Of a DNA stretch of 64,000 bases, positions 24,534 to 33,337 are shown piece by piece. Numbering within the stretch: the stretch's first letter is position 1; every line of letters begins with the position of its first letter. The notes under the pieces were generated by a model. The model made no database searches. It was not told the DNA's origin and saw only the letters and a list, made by a program, of their open reading frames with translations. Made by a program: the position numbers and the translations under genes. Source of the DNA: JANPLG01 sp964609085 (GTDB lineage Bacteria; Armatimonadota; SYMT01); contig CAZSRZ010000011.1 of assembly GCA_964609085.1 (NCBI GenBank), forward strand, positions 1-64,000, given 5' to 3'.

Positions 24534-25346
24534 TCAGGCCTCGGCCCAGGTCTTCCTCGCCCATGCGGCCGTTTCGGCCAGGGCGGTCATGGGGTCGCCG
24601 TCGATGGCGCATTCCAGACCGCAGTACCGGTCGTAGCCGATCTCCTTCAGAGCGCGGAAGCAGCTCTTGAAATCCGTGTGACCGGTGCCCGGAAGGCGTC
24701 GCACGCTGTCCGCGAGGTGGACGTTGTAGATGTAGTCGACGCCTGCCTCTCGGATTGAGCGGGGCAAGTCGGCCTCCTCGATGTTCATGTGGAAGAGATC
24801 GGCCATCATGCGGCAGCCGGGGCTGCCCACGGCCCGACAGATGTCGACCCCGTGCCGCAGGGTGCACGGCCACCACTGCTCGTAGCGGTTGAGCGGCTCC
24901 ACGATGATCGCCGTGCCCAGGGCCTCGCCGTGGGCGGCGATCTGCCTGTAGAGAGCGATCACCATGTCGCGCTCGATCTGGTCCCGATCCACGACGGGAG
25001 AGAGGTCGGGGATCCGAGGCCTGTCGGGCTGCATTTTCATCGTGATGACAGGGGGAGAGATCACCCCGAGCGCGCCGATGCGGGCGGCCAGCTCCAGGGC
25101 CTCGATGTGGGCGCTCACCGCCAGTTCGCGCTCACTCTTCCGGGAATCAATGAGGCAGCCGCCGCGCGCGGAGGTGACGGTGGGCCGGATCCCGGTTTCG
25201 TCCCTCGCGGCGATGATCGCTTCGGCCAACTCCAGGCTGCTGCTGGTGGTGATCTCGATACCGTCGAAGCCCAGCCGGCGCAAATTGCGGCACTTCTCCA
25301 GCACATCGGCGCCGGGGACCATGTTCTCGCGGATCGACAGCTTCAT
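24534..25346 (-). CDS. Sugar phosphate isomerase/epimerase family protein
   Basis: 270 aa TIM-barrel protein of the xylose-isomerase-like superfamily. It begins MKLSIRENMVPGADVLEKCR, with LGFDGIEITTSS, GTAIIVEPLNRYEQW, CRMMADLFHMNIEEADLP, YIYNVHLADSVRRLPGTGHT and YDRYCGLECAIDGDP; these carry the conserved Glu, Asp, His and Glu metal ligands. The exact sugar or cyclitol substrate is unknown. Start supported by ggagtt. The next gene upstream on the same strand is an SMP-30 lactonase (52 bp), so the pair may act in one sugar-acid pathway. Confidence 0.9.
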   Translation of the reverse strand: MKLSIRENMVPGADVLEKCRNLRRLGFDGIEITTSSSLELAEAIIAARDETGIRPTVTSARGGCLIDSRKSERELAVSAHIEALELAARIGALGVISPPVITMKMQPDRPRIPDLSPVVDRDQIERDMVIALYRQIAAHGEALGTAIIVEPLNRYEQWWPCTLRHGVDICRAVGSPGCRMMADLFHMNIEEADLPRSIREAGVDYIYNVHLADSVRRLPGTGHTDFKSCFRALKEIGYDRYCGLECAIDGDPMTALAETAAWARKTWAEA

Positions 25347-25366
25347 GGGTAACTCCGTCCCGAACG

Positions 25367-25408
25367 GGGACCATCAGTGGGGGACTATCAGTGGGGGACT
25401 ATCGGGGG
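25367..25408. repeat. 14-bp tandem repeat, three copies
   Basis: gggaccatcagtgg (25367-25380), gggactatcagtgg (25381-25394) and gggactatcggggg (25395-25408) are consecutive. The last copy contains the SMP-30 stop codon (25399-25401). The array therefore overlaps the 3' end of the lactonase and fills the 5' region of the isomerase gene downstream of it. Confidence 0.85.
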
Positions 25409-26292
25409 TAGACTAGGTAGCCGCGGCGATCGGTGAGCGCTCGCAACAGGTGGCCGGTTCCGACGGTGACGTACAGCGCGGAGAGGTCGGCACCGCCCCA
25501 GGTGCAGTTGGTGGGGCGATCGAACGGAACCGGGTGGGTTTCTAGCACGCGCCCGCTGGGTGAAAACACGTAGATCATTGGGCCGGGGCCGCTGGCTTCC
25601 CACCCCGCGGTGGCGACGATGTTCCCATCCACATCCAGGCACATTCCGTCGATGCCGCGGTGCGGATAGAAGTTGTGGAGCACCCGATGCTCGCCCAGCG
25701 AGCCGTCGTCATGGATGGCGTACGCGCGCAACTCCCGCTTGCGGTCGAGACCGTACTCGCTCTGGGCCACGTAGAGGGTGCCTCCGTCCGGGGAGACCAG
25801 GAGCCCGTTCGGGCGGGTGGTGTCCCACGTCACCCTGCGCACGGACCAGGATCCGTCGGGCATGGGATCAGCGCGGAGGACGGACTCGTGGCCGAGCACC
25901 ATGTCATCCCGCTCCTCCCCGTAACGGGGGTCCGAAAACCAGAGCCGACCCGACGGGTCGAAGGCCAGGTCGTTCGGGCTATTCAACCGCACGCCGTCGA
26001 GTCGATCCGCAATCACCGACTGCGCGCCGCCGGGTTCATAGCGCACGACGCGGCGTCCGGGAACTTCGGCACCCGCCCCGCCCTGGCATCCGTAGAGGTG
26101 GCCGTTCCGGTCAAACATCAGGCCGTTGCCCTCGTTGGTGCCCTCGCGGTAGACACCTGTCTCACCGGAGCAGGGGTCGTAGCGGAGGATCCGGCTCGAG
26201 GGGATATCGCTGAAGAGGAGTGACTCGCCGTCCCACGCCGGCCCCTCTGTGAATCCAAAGGGTCCCGCCACCACCTCAAACCGCCACGCCAT
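25399..26292 (-). CDS. SMP-30/gluconolactonase/LRE-like protein
   Basis: 297 aa six-bladed propeller of the SMP-30/gluconolaconase/LRE family, which hydrolyses sugar lactones with a divalent metal. FEVVAGPFGFTEGPAWDGES holds the first metal-ligand Glu; NGLMFDRNGHLYGCQGG, RLNSPNDLAFDPSGRLWFSD (Asn ligand) and PNGLLVSPDGGTLYVAQSEY, then GIDGMCLDVDGNIVATAGWE (Asp ligand), are typical. No signal peptide. It lies upstream of a sugar isomerase on the same strand. Lactone substrate unknown. Confidence 0.93.
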   Translation of the reverse strand: MAWRFEVVAGPFGFTEGPAWDGESLLFSDIPSSRILRYDPCSGETGVYREGTNEGNGLMFDRNGHLYGCQGGAGAEVPGRRVVRYEPGGAQSVIADRLDGVRLNSPNDLAFDPSGRLWFSDPRYGEERDDMVLGHESVLRADPMPDGSWSVRRVTWDTTRPNGLLVSPDGGTLYVAQSEYGLDRKRELRAYAIHDDGSLGEHRVLHNFYPHRGIDGMCLDVDGNIVATAGWEASGPGPMIYVFSPSGRVLETHPVPFDRPTNCTWGGADLSALYVTVGTGHLLRALTDRRGYLVYPR

Positions 26293-26373
26293 CAGCCCGC
26301 TCCCGTCCGTCCGCTCGCCGGTATTCCCTTCGCTTCCCGAGCCCTGGAGCTGTTTCCTGCTTCGGTGGGCGGG

Positions 26374-27591
26374 TCAGGGTTGGCGGCCAGGCCCGTCGGA
26401 TCCTGTGGTGCCGCGCCAGGAAAAGGCCTGCCCGCCGACCACACCCTCCGGCACGGCGGTCAGACTTCCCAACTCTGTGAGCGCCACCGCGGCGGCTTCG
26501 CCGGAGACGACGACATCCCCAGGGGCCGAGCGCTTCTGCAGGACCGCGGCACGGTCAATGACCATGCTATTCCGCTGACCCAACGGGGTGTGGGCGTCCA
26601 TCGGCACTTCACCGGCGCTCACTCCGCACCGAAGTTGCAGGGGACTCGGGAGTCGATTGATGCTTGCGTTGAAGGAAGGGAGCCCTTCCTGGATCTGTTT
26701 TGCCGCGCGGATGGCCGTCGCGGCGTCGGGAAACTCGGCCATCATCCCGTCGCCGGCCGCCGAATGGACCTGCCCGCCGCAGGCACGCACGATGTGCTCC
26801 AGCCATCGCTGGTACTGACCAAAGGTGTACTCGACGGCCAGCTCGCCGCCGTTGCGCTTGATCTCGGTCGAACCGACCACGTCAACGCTCAGGTAGGCTC
26901 GGAAGACCCGCTGCCCCTCGAGTGCGCGCTGGAGGCTGAAGAAGATGTCGAGGGCCTGCTGCCGATTCATCGATCCCACCGGCAGCGTCGCAGGCACGAC
27001 GGGGCGGGAGCCGTGCCAATCCCCAGTCTGACCGGGTTTGTGGTGCACGGAGCGGGAAGGAGGCCCGGTGGCGTCGGCCATGTGAGCCAGAAAGATCCCG
27101 CCGCCGATGTAGGTTCCCAGCCACAGCGGGGCGATGAAGCCCATCCACTCGGGGTGCCCTACCACCAGGGCGAAGAAAGGTGGCAGAACCGCGATCGGCG
27201 TCCATCCCGTCGCCCACCAAACCTTCTTGAGCACCGTCCACATATGATGACGGGAGTCCTGTTGTGGCGGCGTGGAAGCGCTCGTCAGCGCTACCGGATC
27301 CACCGTCAGATTAGGGCCGACCGTCCTCGCCGTCGCGGGCGGGACGCTTGCGGTGGTGGCCGGCTCCCCCGCGAGGCGGCGAAGGGCATCCCGGACGAAC
27401 TCCGGACGCAGGCCGACTTCGGCACCGGCGGCCTCGATCTCCCTCGCAGTCAGGGTCTCCTCGTGGCGGGATTGCAGCTTCTGCGCCAGCGCCGCGACTT
27501 TACGAACAGTCTCGGTGTCGTATCTCGGCTCGTCGAGGTACGAGGGACCGAGAGACGAGTTCGGCTGTTCTTCCTGATGCTGAAGCCGCAT
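26374..27591 (-). CDS. Class III adenylate/guanylate cyclase-like membrane protein with altered catalytic residues
   Basis: 405 aa. N-terminal helical region (TVRKVAALAQKLQSRHEETL, VGLRPEFVRDALRRLAG), then a two-segment hydrophobic region (GWTPIAVLPPFFALVVG, WMGFIAPLWLGTYIGGGIFL) and a C-terminal class III cyclase homology domain. Both metal-binding aspartates appear present (AYLSVDVVGSTEIKRNGG and SAAGDGMMAEF). The usual VVNRAARLQ segment, with the transition-state Asn and Arg, reads MVIDRAAVLQK, so Asn is Asp and Arg is Val; activity may be lost or altered. It lies 5 bp downstream of the pterin dehydratase gene. Confidence 0.85.
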   Translation of the reverse strand: MRLQHQEEQPNSSLGPSYLDEPRYDTETVRKVAALAQKLQSRHEETLTAREIEAAGAEVGLRPEFVRDALRRLAGEPATTASVPPATARTVGPNLTVDPVALTSASTPPQQDSRHHMWTVLKKVWWATGWTPIAVLPPFFALVVGHPEWMGFIAPLWLGTYIGGGIFLAHMADATGPPSRSVHHKPGQTGDWHGSRPVVPATLPVGSMNRQQALDIFFSLQRALEGQRVFRAYLSVDVVGSTEIKRNGGELAVEYTFGQYQRWLEHIVRACGGQVHSAAGDGMMAEFPDAATAIRAAKQIQEGLPSFNASINRLPSPLQLRCGVSAGEVPMDAHTPLGQRNSMVIDRAAVLQKRSAPGDVVVSGEAAAVALTELGSLTAVPEGVVGGQAFSWRGTTGSDGPGRQP

Positions 27592-27596
27592 CTTGA

Positions 27597-27944
27597 TTAC
27601 TCCGCCAGCGCGTCGGTCTTTGCCGCCATCACAAAGTCATTGCGGTGAAGACCTCGGATCTTGTGCGTCCACCAGGTAACCGTCACGCGGCCCCACTCGG
27701 TGAGCAGGGCCGGGTGGTGCCCCTCTTCCTCCGCGAGGGCGCCCACCTGGTTGGTGAAGGCAAGGGCGGCGACGAAGTTCGGGAAGAGGTAGACTCGCTC
27801 CAGCGTGTCGATGCCGGCGCGGTCCACGACGTTCCAACCGGGGATCCGCAGCAGCAGGGTGGGGATCTCGTTCGGGTCAACCCGCGGGGCGTCGGCGCGG
27901 CAGGCGGTGCATCGTTCCGCGCTCAGCGCGGCATTCTCGGACAT
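27597..27944 (-). CDS. phhB: Pterin-4a-carbinolamine dehydratase
   Basis: 115 aa, the normal size for PCD/DCoH. It dehydrates 4a-hydroxytetrahydropterin to recycle the cofactor of aromatic amino acid hydroxylases. Family landmarks are IPGWNVVD, FPNFVAALAFTNQVGALAEE, the catalytic EEEGHHPALLTEWGRVTVTW and WTHKIRGLHRNDFVMAAKTD. A short N-terminal segment has two cysteines (RCTACRAD). It is the first gene of a two-gene unit with the cyclase-like protein. No hydroxylase gene is in the window. Confidence 0.95.
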   Translation of the reverse strand: MSENAALSAERCTACRADAPRVDPNEIPTLLLRIPGWNVVDRAGIDTLERVYLFPNFVAALAFTNQVGALAEEEGHHPALLTEWGRVTVTWWTHKIRGLHRNDFVMAAKTDALAE

Positions 27945-28104
27945 GGCGTGGCCATCCGTTCTACACTTCGGCGGCTGAACAGGACCAGCCGTTCCCGGAG
28001 AGTCTATCGCTGAGCCCCGCCCACCGGTACCTCCCCCGGCGGGTTTGCATTAGAACTGCGGGATCGTTCTCGCCCCCCCGTCTCGCCCCTCAGGAAAGCC
28101 TGCC

Positions 28105-29793
28105 ATGGGTCTGCTCATCGATGGCATCATCATACTGGTCTATTTTGTTGCCATCACCCTGATCGGCATCCGCATGGGCCGGCGGGAGGACAGTCTTCAC
28201 GACTTCGCCCTGGGTGGACGGCGGATTCCGTGGTGGGCGGTGATGGCCTCGATCATCGCGGCCGAGACGAGCGCAGCGACCTTCCTGGGCGCCCCTGGTG
28301 AGGGCTACGACAAGCGCAGCCTCGCCTACGTACAGTTGGTCTTCGGTCTGATCATCGGCCGCGTCATCGTCGGCAATGTCTTCCTGGCCCCGTACTATCG
28401 CTACAAGGTCTACACCGTCTACGACTACCTCGGTGTGCGGTTCGGTCCACGCAGCAAGCTTTTTGCCTCCGCCCTGTTCCTGGTGATGCGGACGCTGGCC
28501 TCGGGCACCCGCCTCTTCGTGCCGTCGCTGGTCATGGTGTTGGCCTGGCGGCTCTTCACGGGCGGCGGCGGGAGCGTGCAGTTCCATCAGGGCGCGGTGA
28601 CCAGCGTGGTTCCCTACGCTATTGCCATCATCGCGTTGACGATCGTCACCTGTATCTACACCGCCAAAGGCGGGATTAAGGCGGTCATCTGGACCGACGT
28701 GGTGCAGGCGGCGCTCATGTTCGGGAGTGCCCTGGTCGCTATCGTCACCCTGTTGATCCACGTCGGGGGGTTCGGTGCCGTGGCCGAGGCGGTGCCGCAG
28801 ATGACGCGTGTCGAGGGGTACTTCGTCACCGGCTTCGAGCACGTGCCACGGGGAGACCTCTGGCACTACATTCGCATCATTCTGGTCAGCGACTACACCG
28901 TCTTCTCGGCACTCATCGGCGCCACGCTGGGCAACATGGCCGCCTTCGGCACAGACCAGGACATGGTGCAGCGCATGCTCGCGGCGGAGACCTACAAGAA
29001 GGCCCGCCGCAGTTTGATCACCGCCGCACTGATCGACCTGCCCATCGCGGCGGCGTTTACCTTCATCGGCATCCTGCTCTTCGTCTTCTATCAGCAGGAC
29101 CCCACCTTCAAACCGACTGCCAACGCGGACGTCTTTGGTGCGTACATCCTGAACGTGATGCCCGTGGGCATCCGCGGGCTGGTGTTGGCCGGCGTCTTTG
29201 CCACCGCCATGGGGAGCTTTTCCGCCGCGCTCAACGCCCTGGCCACCAGCGCCACCAACGACTGGTACGTGCCGCGTGTCCGCGGGCGGGGCGCCCATCA
29301 CTACGTCCAGGCCGCGCGCGTCTTCACCGTCATCTTCGCGGCGCTGATGGTGCTGATCGCCATTGCTTTCGCCTACGCCAAGGTGAAGGACCCCAACATC
29401 CGTATCATTCCAGTGGTCCTCGGTATTGCGAACTTCATCCTCGGTCCGATGCTCGGCGTTTTCTTGATCGGGATGTTCACTCGCAACCGAGGGTCCGATC
29501 TGGGCAATGTCATCGCCATGGCTGTCGGGCTGGCAGTCACCACTTTCCTCGGCGACCTGCATCTGCACGCGATCAATCTGTTCCTGCCGATGTTCGGCGA
29601 TGCCACCGCGCTTGCCCGACCCGAGTGGCTCCCCAAGATTTCCTTCACCTGGTTTGCCACCATCGGGGCGCTGGTGGTGTTCGCGGTGGGAGTCTGTTTC
29701 CGCACGCCGCCGGCCGTGCTCGCCGCTGCCGAACGACAGGCAGAAGAGGCGGACCGGGGAGAGGCCGTGCCCATGGCGATGAGGGCAGGATGA
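28105..29793 (+). CDS. Sodium:solute symporter (SSS family)
   Basis: 562 aa, about 13 transmembrane segments, SSS/SLC5 family. The start IDGIIILVYFVAITLIGIRM, the SLHDFALGGRRIPWWAVMAS loop, IIAAETSAATFLGAPGEGYD and LAGVFATAMGSFSAALNALA are typical of sodium-coupled transporters in the LeuT fold. It uses a sodium gradient to import an organic solute. Its stop overlaps the prpB start (ATGA), so it belongs to the prpBCD operon; a propionate-pathway substrate such as a short carboxylate is inferred. Shine-Dalgarno aggaaag upstream. Confidence 0.93.
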   Translation: MGLLIDGIIILVYFVAITLIGIRMGRREDSLHDFALGGRRIPWWAVMASIIAAETSAATFLGAPGEGYDKRSLAYVQLVFGLIIGRVIVGNVFLAPYYRYKVYTVYDYLGVRFGPRSKLFASALFLVMRTLASGTRLFVPSLVMVLAWRLFTGGGGSVQFHQGAVTSVVPYAIAIIALTIVTCIYTAKGGIKAVIWTDVVQAALMFGSALVAIVTLLIHVGGFGAVAEAVPQMTRVEGYFVTGFEHVPRGDLWHYIRIILVSDYTVFSALIGATLGNMAAFGTDQDMVQRMLAAETYKKARRSLITAALIDLPIAAAFTFIGILLFVFYQQDPTFKPTANADVFGAYILNVMPVGIRGLVLAGVFATAMGSFSAALNALATSATNDWYVPRVRGRGAHHYVQAARVFTVIFAALMVLIAIAFAYAKVKDPNIRIIPVVLGIANFILGPMLGVFLIGMFTRNRGSDLGNVIAMAVGLAVTTFLGDLHLHAINLFLPMFGDATALARPEWLPKISFTWFATIGALVVFAVGVCFRTPPAVLAAAERQAEEADRGEAVPMAMRAG

Positions 29794-30701
29794 TGCATGG
29801 GGATGAACCGGTCCGCTCCGGGACCTCGCCGGGAAGCCGGTTTCGACAGGCGCTGCGCGACGAGACACCGCTGCAGATCGCGGGAGCGATCACGGCACTG
29901 GCCGCGCGGATGGCCCGCGGCGCCGGCTTCCGGGCGCTTTATCTCTCCGGTGGCGGCGTGGCCGCCAACTCCCTGGCCGTTCCGGATCTCGGCATCACCA
30001 GCATGGAAGACGTGCTGACGGACGCTCGCCGGATCACGGCGGCCGTGGACCTGCCGCTGCTCGTGGATGTCGATACCGGGTGGGGAGGGGCGTTCAACAT
30101 CGCCCGGACCGTCCGCGAGATGGCTCGCGCCGGCGTGGCGGCGATCCACATCGAGGATCAGGTAGCCGCGAAGCGATGCGGTCACCGTCCCGGCAAGGAA
30201 CTCGTGCCCCTTCAGGAGATGGTGGACCGGATCAAGGCCGCCGTCGACGCCCGGCCCGACCCGGAATTCGTCATCATGGCTCGCTCGGACGCGTTCGCCA
30301 CCGAGGGAATCGCCGGGGTGATCGACCGCCTCGGCGCCTGTGTGGCGGCCGGGGCGGATATGGTTTTCCCGGATGCCCTCGGGGAGCTGGATCAATACCG
30401 CGAGATCCGCAGGGCGCTGCCCGTGCCTCTCCTCGCCAATGTCACGGAGTTTGGCCGCACGCCGCTCTTCTCAAGCGCGCAGCTTGCGTCCGCCGGCGTG
30501 GACATGGTGCTCTACTGCTGCTCGGCGTACCGGGCGATGAACGCCGCCGCCATGCGCGTCTACCGGGAGATTCGAGCGGAGGGGACGCAGGCCGGTGTGG
30601 TGGATCTGATGCAGACGCGCGACGAGATGTACGAGCTGCTGGAATACCACGCCCACGAGCGCAAGCTGGATGCGCTCTTCGGGCGCGAGCCGAATGGTTG
30701 A
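29790..30701 (+). CDS. prpB: 2-methylisocitrate lyase
   Basis: 303 aa, close to the 296 aa of E. coli PrpB. It cleaves 2-methylisocitrate to succinate and pyruvate, the last step of the methylcitrate cycle. LYLSGGGVAANSLAVPDLGI, LLVDVDTGWGGAFNIARTV (metal-site Asp), IHIEDQVAAKRCGHRPGKEL with the catalytic KRCGH (128-132), and VIMARSDAFATEG are diagnostic. The start at 29790 overlaps the symporter stop (ATGA) and excludes an unlikely upstream extension of the frame. A related lyase such as oxaloacetate or phosphonopyruvate lyase is less likely, given the prpC and prpD genes that follow. Confidence 0.94.
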   Translation: MMHGDEPVRSGTSPGSRFRQALRDETPLQIAGAITALAARMARGAGFRALYLSGGGVAANSLAVPDLGITSMEDVLTDARRITAAVDLPLLVDVDTGWGGAFNIARTVREMARAGVAAIHIEDQVAAKRCGHRPGKELVPLQEMVDRIKAAVDARPDPEFVIMARSDAFATEGIAGVIDRLGACVAAGADMVFPDALGELDQYREIRRALPVPLLANVTEFGRTPLFSSAQLASAGVDMVLYCCSAYRAMNAAAMRVYREIRAEGTQAGVVDLMQTRDEMYELLEYHAHERKLDALFGREPNG

Positions 30702-30723
30702 TCACGTCGGCGGGAGTAACGCG

Positions 30724-31872
30724 ATGAGCGAAACGACACCACGCCCCAAGCGATCCGTGGCGCTGTCCGGGGTTCCGGCGGGGCGCACCGCGTTGTGCAC
30801 CGTCGGCCGCACGGGCAACGATCTGCACTACCGGGGTTACGACATCCTGGACCTGGCCGAGAAGTGCGAGTTCGAGGAGATCGCCTACCTCCTCCTCTAC
30901 GGCCGCCTGCCGACGGTGGCGCAGCTTTCCGCCTACCGCGAGCGACTGCGCCGTGGCCGTGGCCTGCCCGCCGAGGTGCGCGCCGTGCTCGAACAGGCAC
31001 CCGCCTCCGCTCACCCGATGGATGTGCTCCGGCTGGGGGTCTCCGCCCTCGCCGTGGTCGAACCCGAGCGCGAGCCGCATTCGGACAGCGCCGCTCTGGA
31101 TGTCGCGGACAGGCTCCTCGCGGCACTGCCCTCCATGCTCGGCTACTGGCTGCACTTCACCCGGTCGGGCTACCGCATCGAGGTCGACGCGGTGGACGAC
31201 GATTCCATCGCCGGCCACTTCCTTCATTTGCTGCTCGGCCGCACGGCGCCCCGTGAGTGGGTGAGGGCGATGCAGACCTCGTTCATTCTCTACGCCGAGC
31301 ACGAATTCAACGCCTCCACCTTCACCGCCAGGGTGATCGCTGGCACCGGATCCGACCTCTACTCCTGCGTCGCCGGGGCGATCGGGGCCCTGAGGGGTCC
31401 GAAGCACGGCGGCGCCAACGAAGCTGCCTTCGCGGTCCAGGACCGCTATCAGGATCCCGACGAGGCCGAGGCAGACATCCGGCTGCGCCTGGCGGCTCGC
31501 GAGATCGTGATGGGCTTCGGGCATCCGGTCTACACCGTCTCCGACCCGCGCAATCAGGTGATCAAGCGCGTTGCCGACCAGCTCTCAGCGCTTTCGGGAT
31601 CGCGACGTCACTACGAGATAGCGGTTCGGTTGGAGAGCCTGCTCTGGTCCGAGAAGCGGATGTTCCCGAACCTGGACTGGTTTTCTGCGGTGGCCTACCA
31701 CGCGATGGGGATCCCTCCCGCGCTCTTCACACCCCTCTTTGTGCTCTCCCGGACAGCCGGCTGGAGCGCCCACGTGATCGAGCAGCGGCAGGACGGCCGC
31801 ATCATCCGGCCCACGGCGGAGTACATCGGGCCCGAAGATCGGCCCTTCGTCCCGCTGCCGGAGCGAGGATAG
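30724..31872 (+). CDS. prpC: 2-methylcitrate synthase / citrate synthase family
   Basis: 382 aa enzyme of the citrate synthase family; in this operon it most probably joins propionyl-CoA and oxaloacetate to 2-methylcitrate. LHYRGYDILDLAEKCEFEEI, YLLLYGRLPT, the histidine region GPKHGGANEAAF, MGFGHPVYTVSDPRNQVIK and the catalytic Asp in FPNLDWFSAVAYHAMGIP are diagnostic of the PrpC/short bacterial type. The ATG at 30724 has gggag 8 nt upstream. 22 bp after prpB; prpD follows directly on its stop codon. Confidence 0.94.
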   Translation: MSETTPRPKRSVALSGVPAGRTALCTVGRTGNDLHYRGYDILDLAEKCEFEEIAYLLLYGRLPTVAQLSAYRERLRRGRGLPAEVRAVLEQAPASAHPMDVLRLGVSALAVVEPEREPHSDSAALDVADRLLAALPSMLGYWLHFTRSGYRIEVDAVDDDSIAGHFLHLLLGRTAPREWVRAMQTSFILYAEHEFNASTFTARVIAGTGSDLYSCVAGAIGALRGPKHGGANEAAFAVQDRYQDPDEAEADIRLRLAAREIVMGFGHPVYTVSDPRNQVIKRVADQLSALSGSRRHYEIAVRLESLLWSEKRMFPNLDWFSAVAYHAMGIPPALFTPLFVLSRTAGWSAHVIEQRQDGRIIRPTAEYIGPEDRPFVPLPERG

Positions 31873-33306
31873 ATGGCCGGCGCTTCCGCCTCCGGACGCC
31901 CACGGCCGGATGCGGTGCTCGTGGAGATCGCCGACTACCTGCACGGGGCTCCCATCGAGAGCCCCGAAGCCTGGGAGACGGCCCGGCATGCCCTGATCGA
32001 TAGCCTGGGGTGTGCGCTCCGGGCGCTGGAGTTTCCGGCCTGCACGCGATTGCTGGGGCCGGTGGTGCCCGGGGCGGAGATGCCCGGCGGGGCGCGCGTC
32101 CCCGGCACCCCCTACCGGCTCGATCCCGTCCGTGCCGCCTTCAACCTCGGCGCCCTGATCCGCTGGCTGGACTTCAACGACACCTGGCTGGCTGCCGAGT
32201 GGGGCCATCCCTCGGACAACTTCGGCGGCATCCTCTCCCTGGCGGACTGGCTCTCCCGACGGGCTGTCGCGGAGGGAAGGCCCCCGCTGACAATGCGCAA
32301 CGTACTGGATGCGGCGATCCGCGCCTATGAGATTCAGGGGTGCCTGGCGCTGGAGAACGCCTTCAACGCCGTGGGGTTGGACCACGTGATTCTCGTGAAA
32401 GTCGCGTCCACCGCTGCGGCGTGCCTGCTCCTCGGACTCTCTCGAAACCAGACGGTGGACGCACTCTCCCAGGCGTGGATCGACGGCCATAGCCTCCGCA
32501 CCTACCGTCACGCCCCGAACACCGGCTCACGCAAAAGCTGGGCCGCCGGCGACGCCACGTCGCGAGGGATCTGGCTCGCGCTGCTGACACAGCGGGGTGA
32601 GTTGGGTTACCCGACAGCTCTCACGGCGCCCACCTGGGGCTTCTATGACGTTCACCTCGGCGGCCAACCGCTCCGATTCCAACGGCGCTACGGCAGCTAT
32701 GTGATGGAGAATGTTCTTTTCAAGATCGCCTTCCCCGCCGAGTTCCACGCCCAGACCGCCGTGGAGTGCGCCCTCGCCCTGCATCCACGCGTCGTCGATC
32801 GCCTGGATCGGGTGCGCCGCATCCGCATCCGCACCCAGGCGGCGGCCATGCGGATCATCGCCAAGGACGGTCCCCTGCACAACCCTGCGGATCGGGACCA
32901 TTGCCTGCAGTACATGGTGGCCGTGCCGCTCATCCACGGCCGGCTGACGGCCGCGGACTACGAAGACACGGCGGCCGCGGATCCCCGGATCGATGCCCTG
33001 CGGGGGTTGATGGTGTGCGTGGAAGAGCCGGCGTTCAGCAGGGAGTACCACGATCCCGAGAAGCGCTCCATCGCCAACGCGGTGGAGGTTGAGTTCGAGA
33101 ACGGAGAGCGGATCGAGACGATGATCGAGTATCCCGTCGGCCACCGTCGGCGCCGCGCCGAGGGCATCCCCTTGCTGCTGGAAAAGTTCCGCGGCAGCCT
33201 GACCCCACGCTTTTCCCCCGAGCAACAGCAGCAGATCCTCGCGGTCAGCCTGGACAGCGACAGGCTCCAGTCGATGGCCGTGCACGCCTACATGGATCTG
33301 TTCTGA
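31873..33306 (+). CDS. prpD: 2-methylcitrate dehydratase (MmgE/PrpD family)
   Basis: 477 aa, normal for PrpD, which dehydrates 2-methylcitrate to 2-methyl-cis-aconitate without an iron-sulfur cluster. ARHALIDSLGCALRALEFPA, ALIRWLDFNDTWLAAEWGHP, DNFGGILSLADW, the helical SRNQTVDALSQAWIDGHSLR and RSIANAVEVEFENGERIETM are diagnostic of the MmgE/PrpD fold. The ATG follows the prpC stop without a gap. It ends the transporter-prpB-prpC-prpD unit; no prpE or prpR is present. Confidence 0.94.
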   Translation: MAGASASGRPRPDAVLVEIADYLHGAPIESPEAWETARHALIDSLGCALRALEFPACTRLLGPVVPGAEMPGGARVPGTPYRLDPVRAAFNLGALIRWLDFNDTWLAAEWGHPSDNFGGILSLADWLSRRAVAEGRPPLTMRNVLDAAIRAYEIQGCLALENAFNAVGLDHVILVKVASTAAACLLLGLSRNQTVDALSQAWIDGHSLRTYRHAPNTGSRKSWAAGDATSRGIWLALLTQRGELGYPTALTAPTWGFYDVHLGGQPLRFQRRYGSYVMENVLFKIAFPAEFHAQTAVECALALHPRVVDRLDRVRRIRIRTQAAAMRIIAKDGPLHNPADRDHCLQYMVAVPLIHGRLTAADYEDTAAADPRIDALRGLMVCVEEPAFSREYHDPEKRSIANAVEVEFENGERIETMIEYPVGHRRRRAEGIPLLLEKFRGSLTPRFSPEQQQQILAVSLDSDRLQSMAVHAYMDLF

Positions 33307-33337
33307 AGCATTCAGACGCAACTCTGGTCGGCCCCGG

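Noticed and set aside
28090..29868. 592-codon antisense frame across the symporter
   Set aside because: Composition rich in His, Asp and Gly with no motifs; a shadow of the symporter gene.
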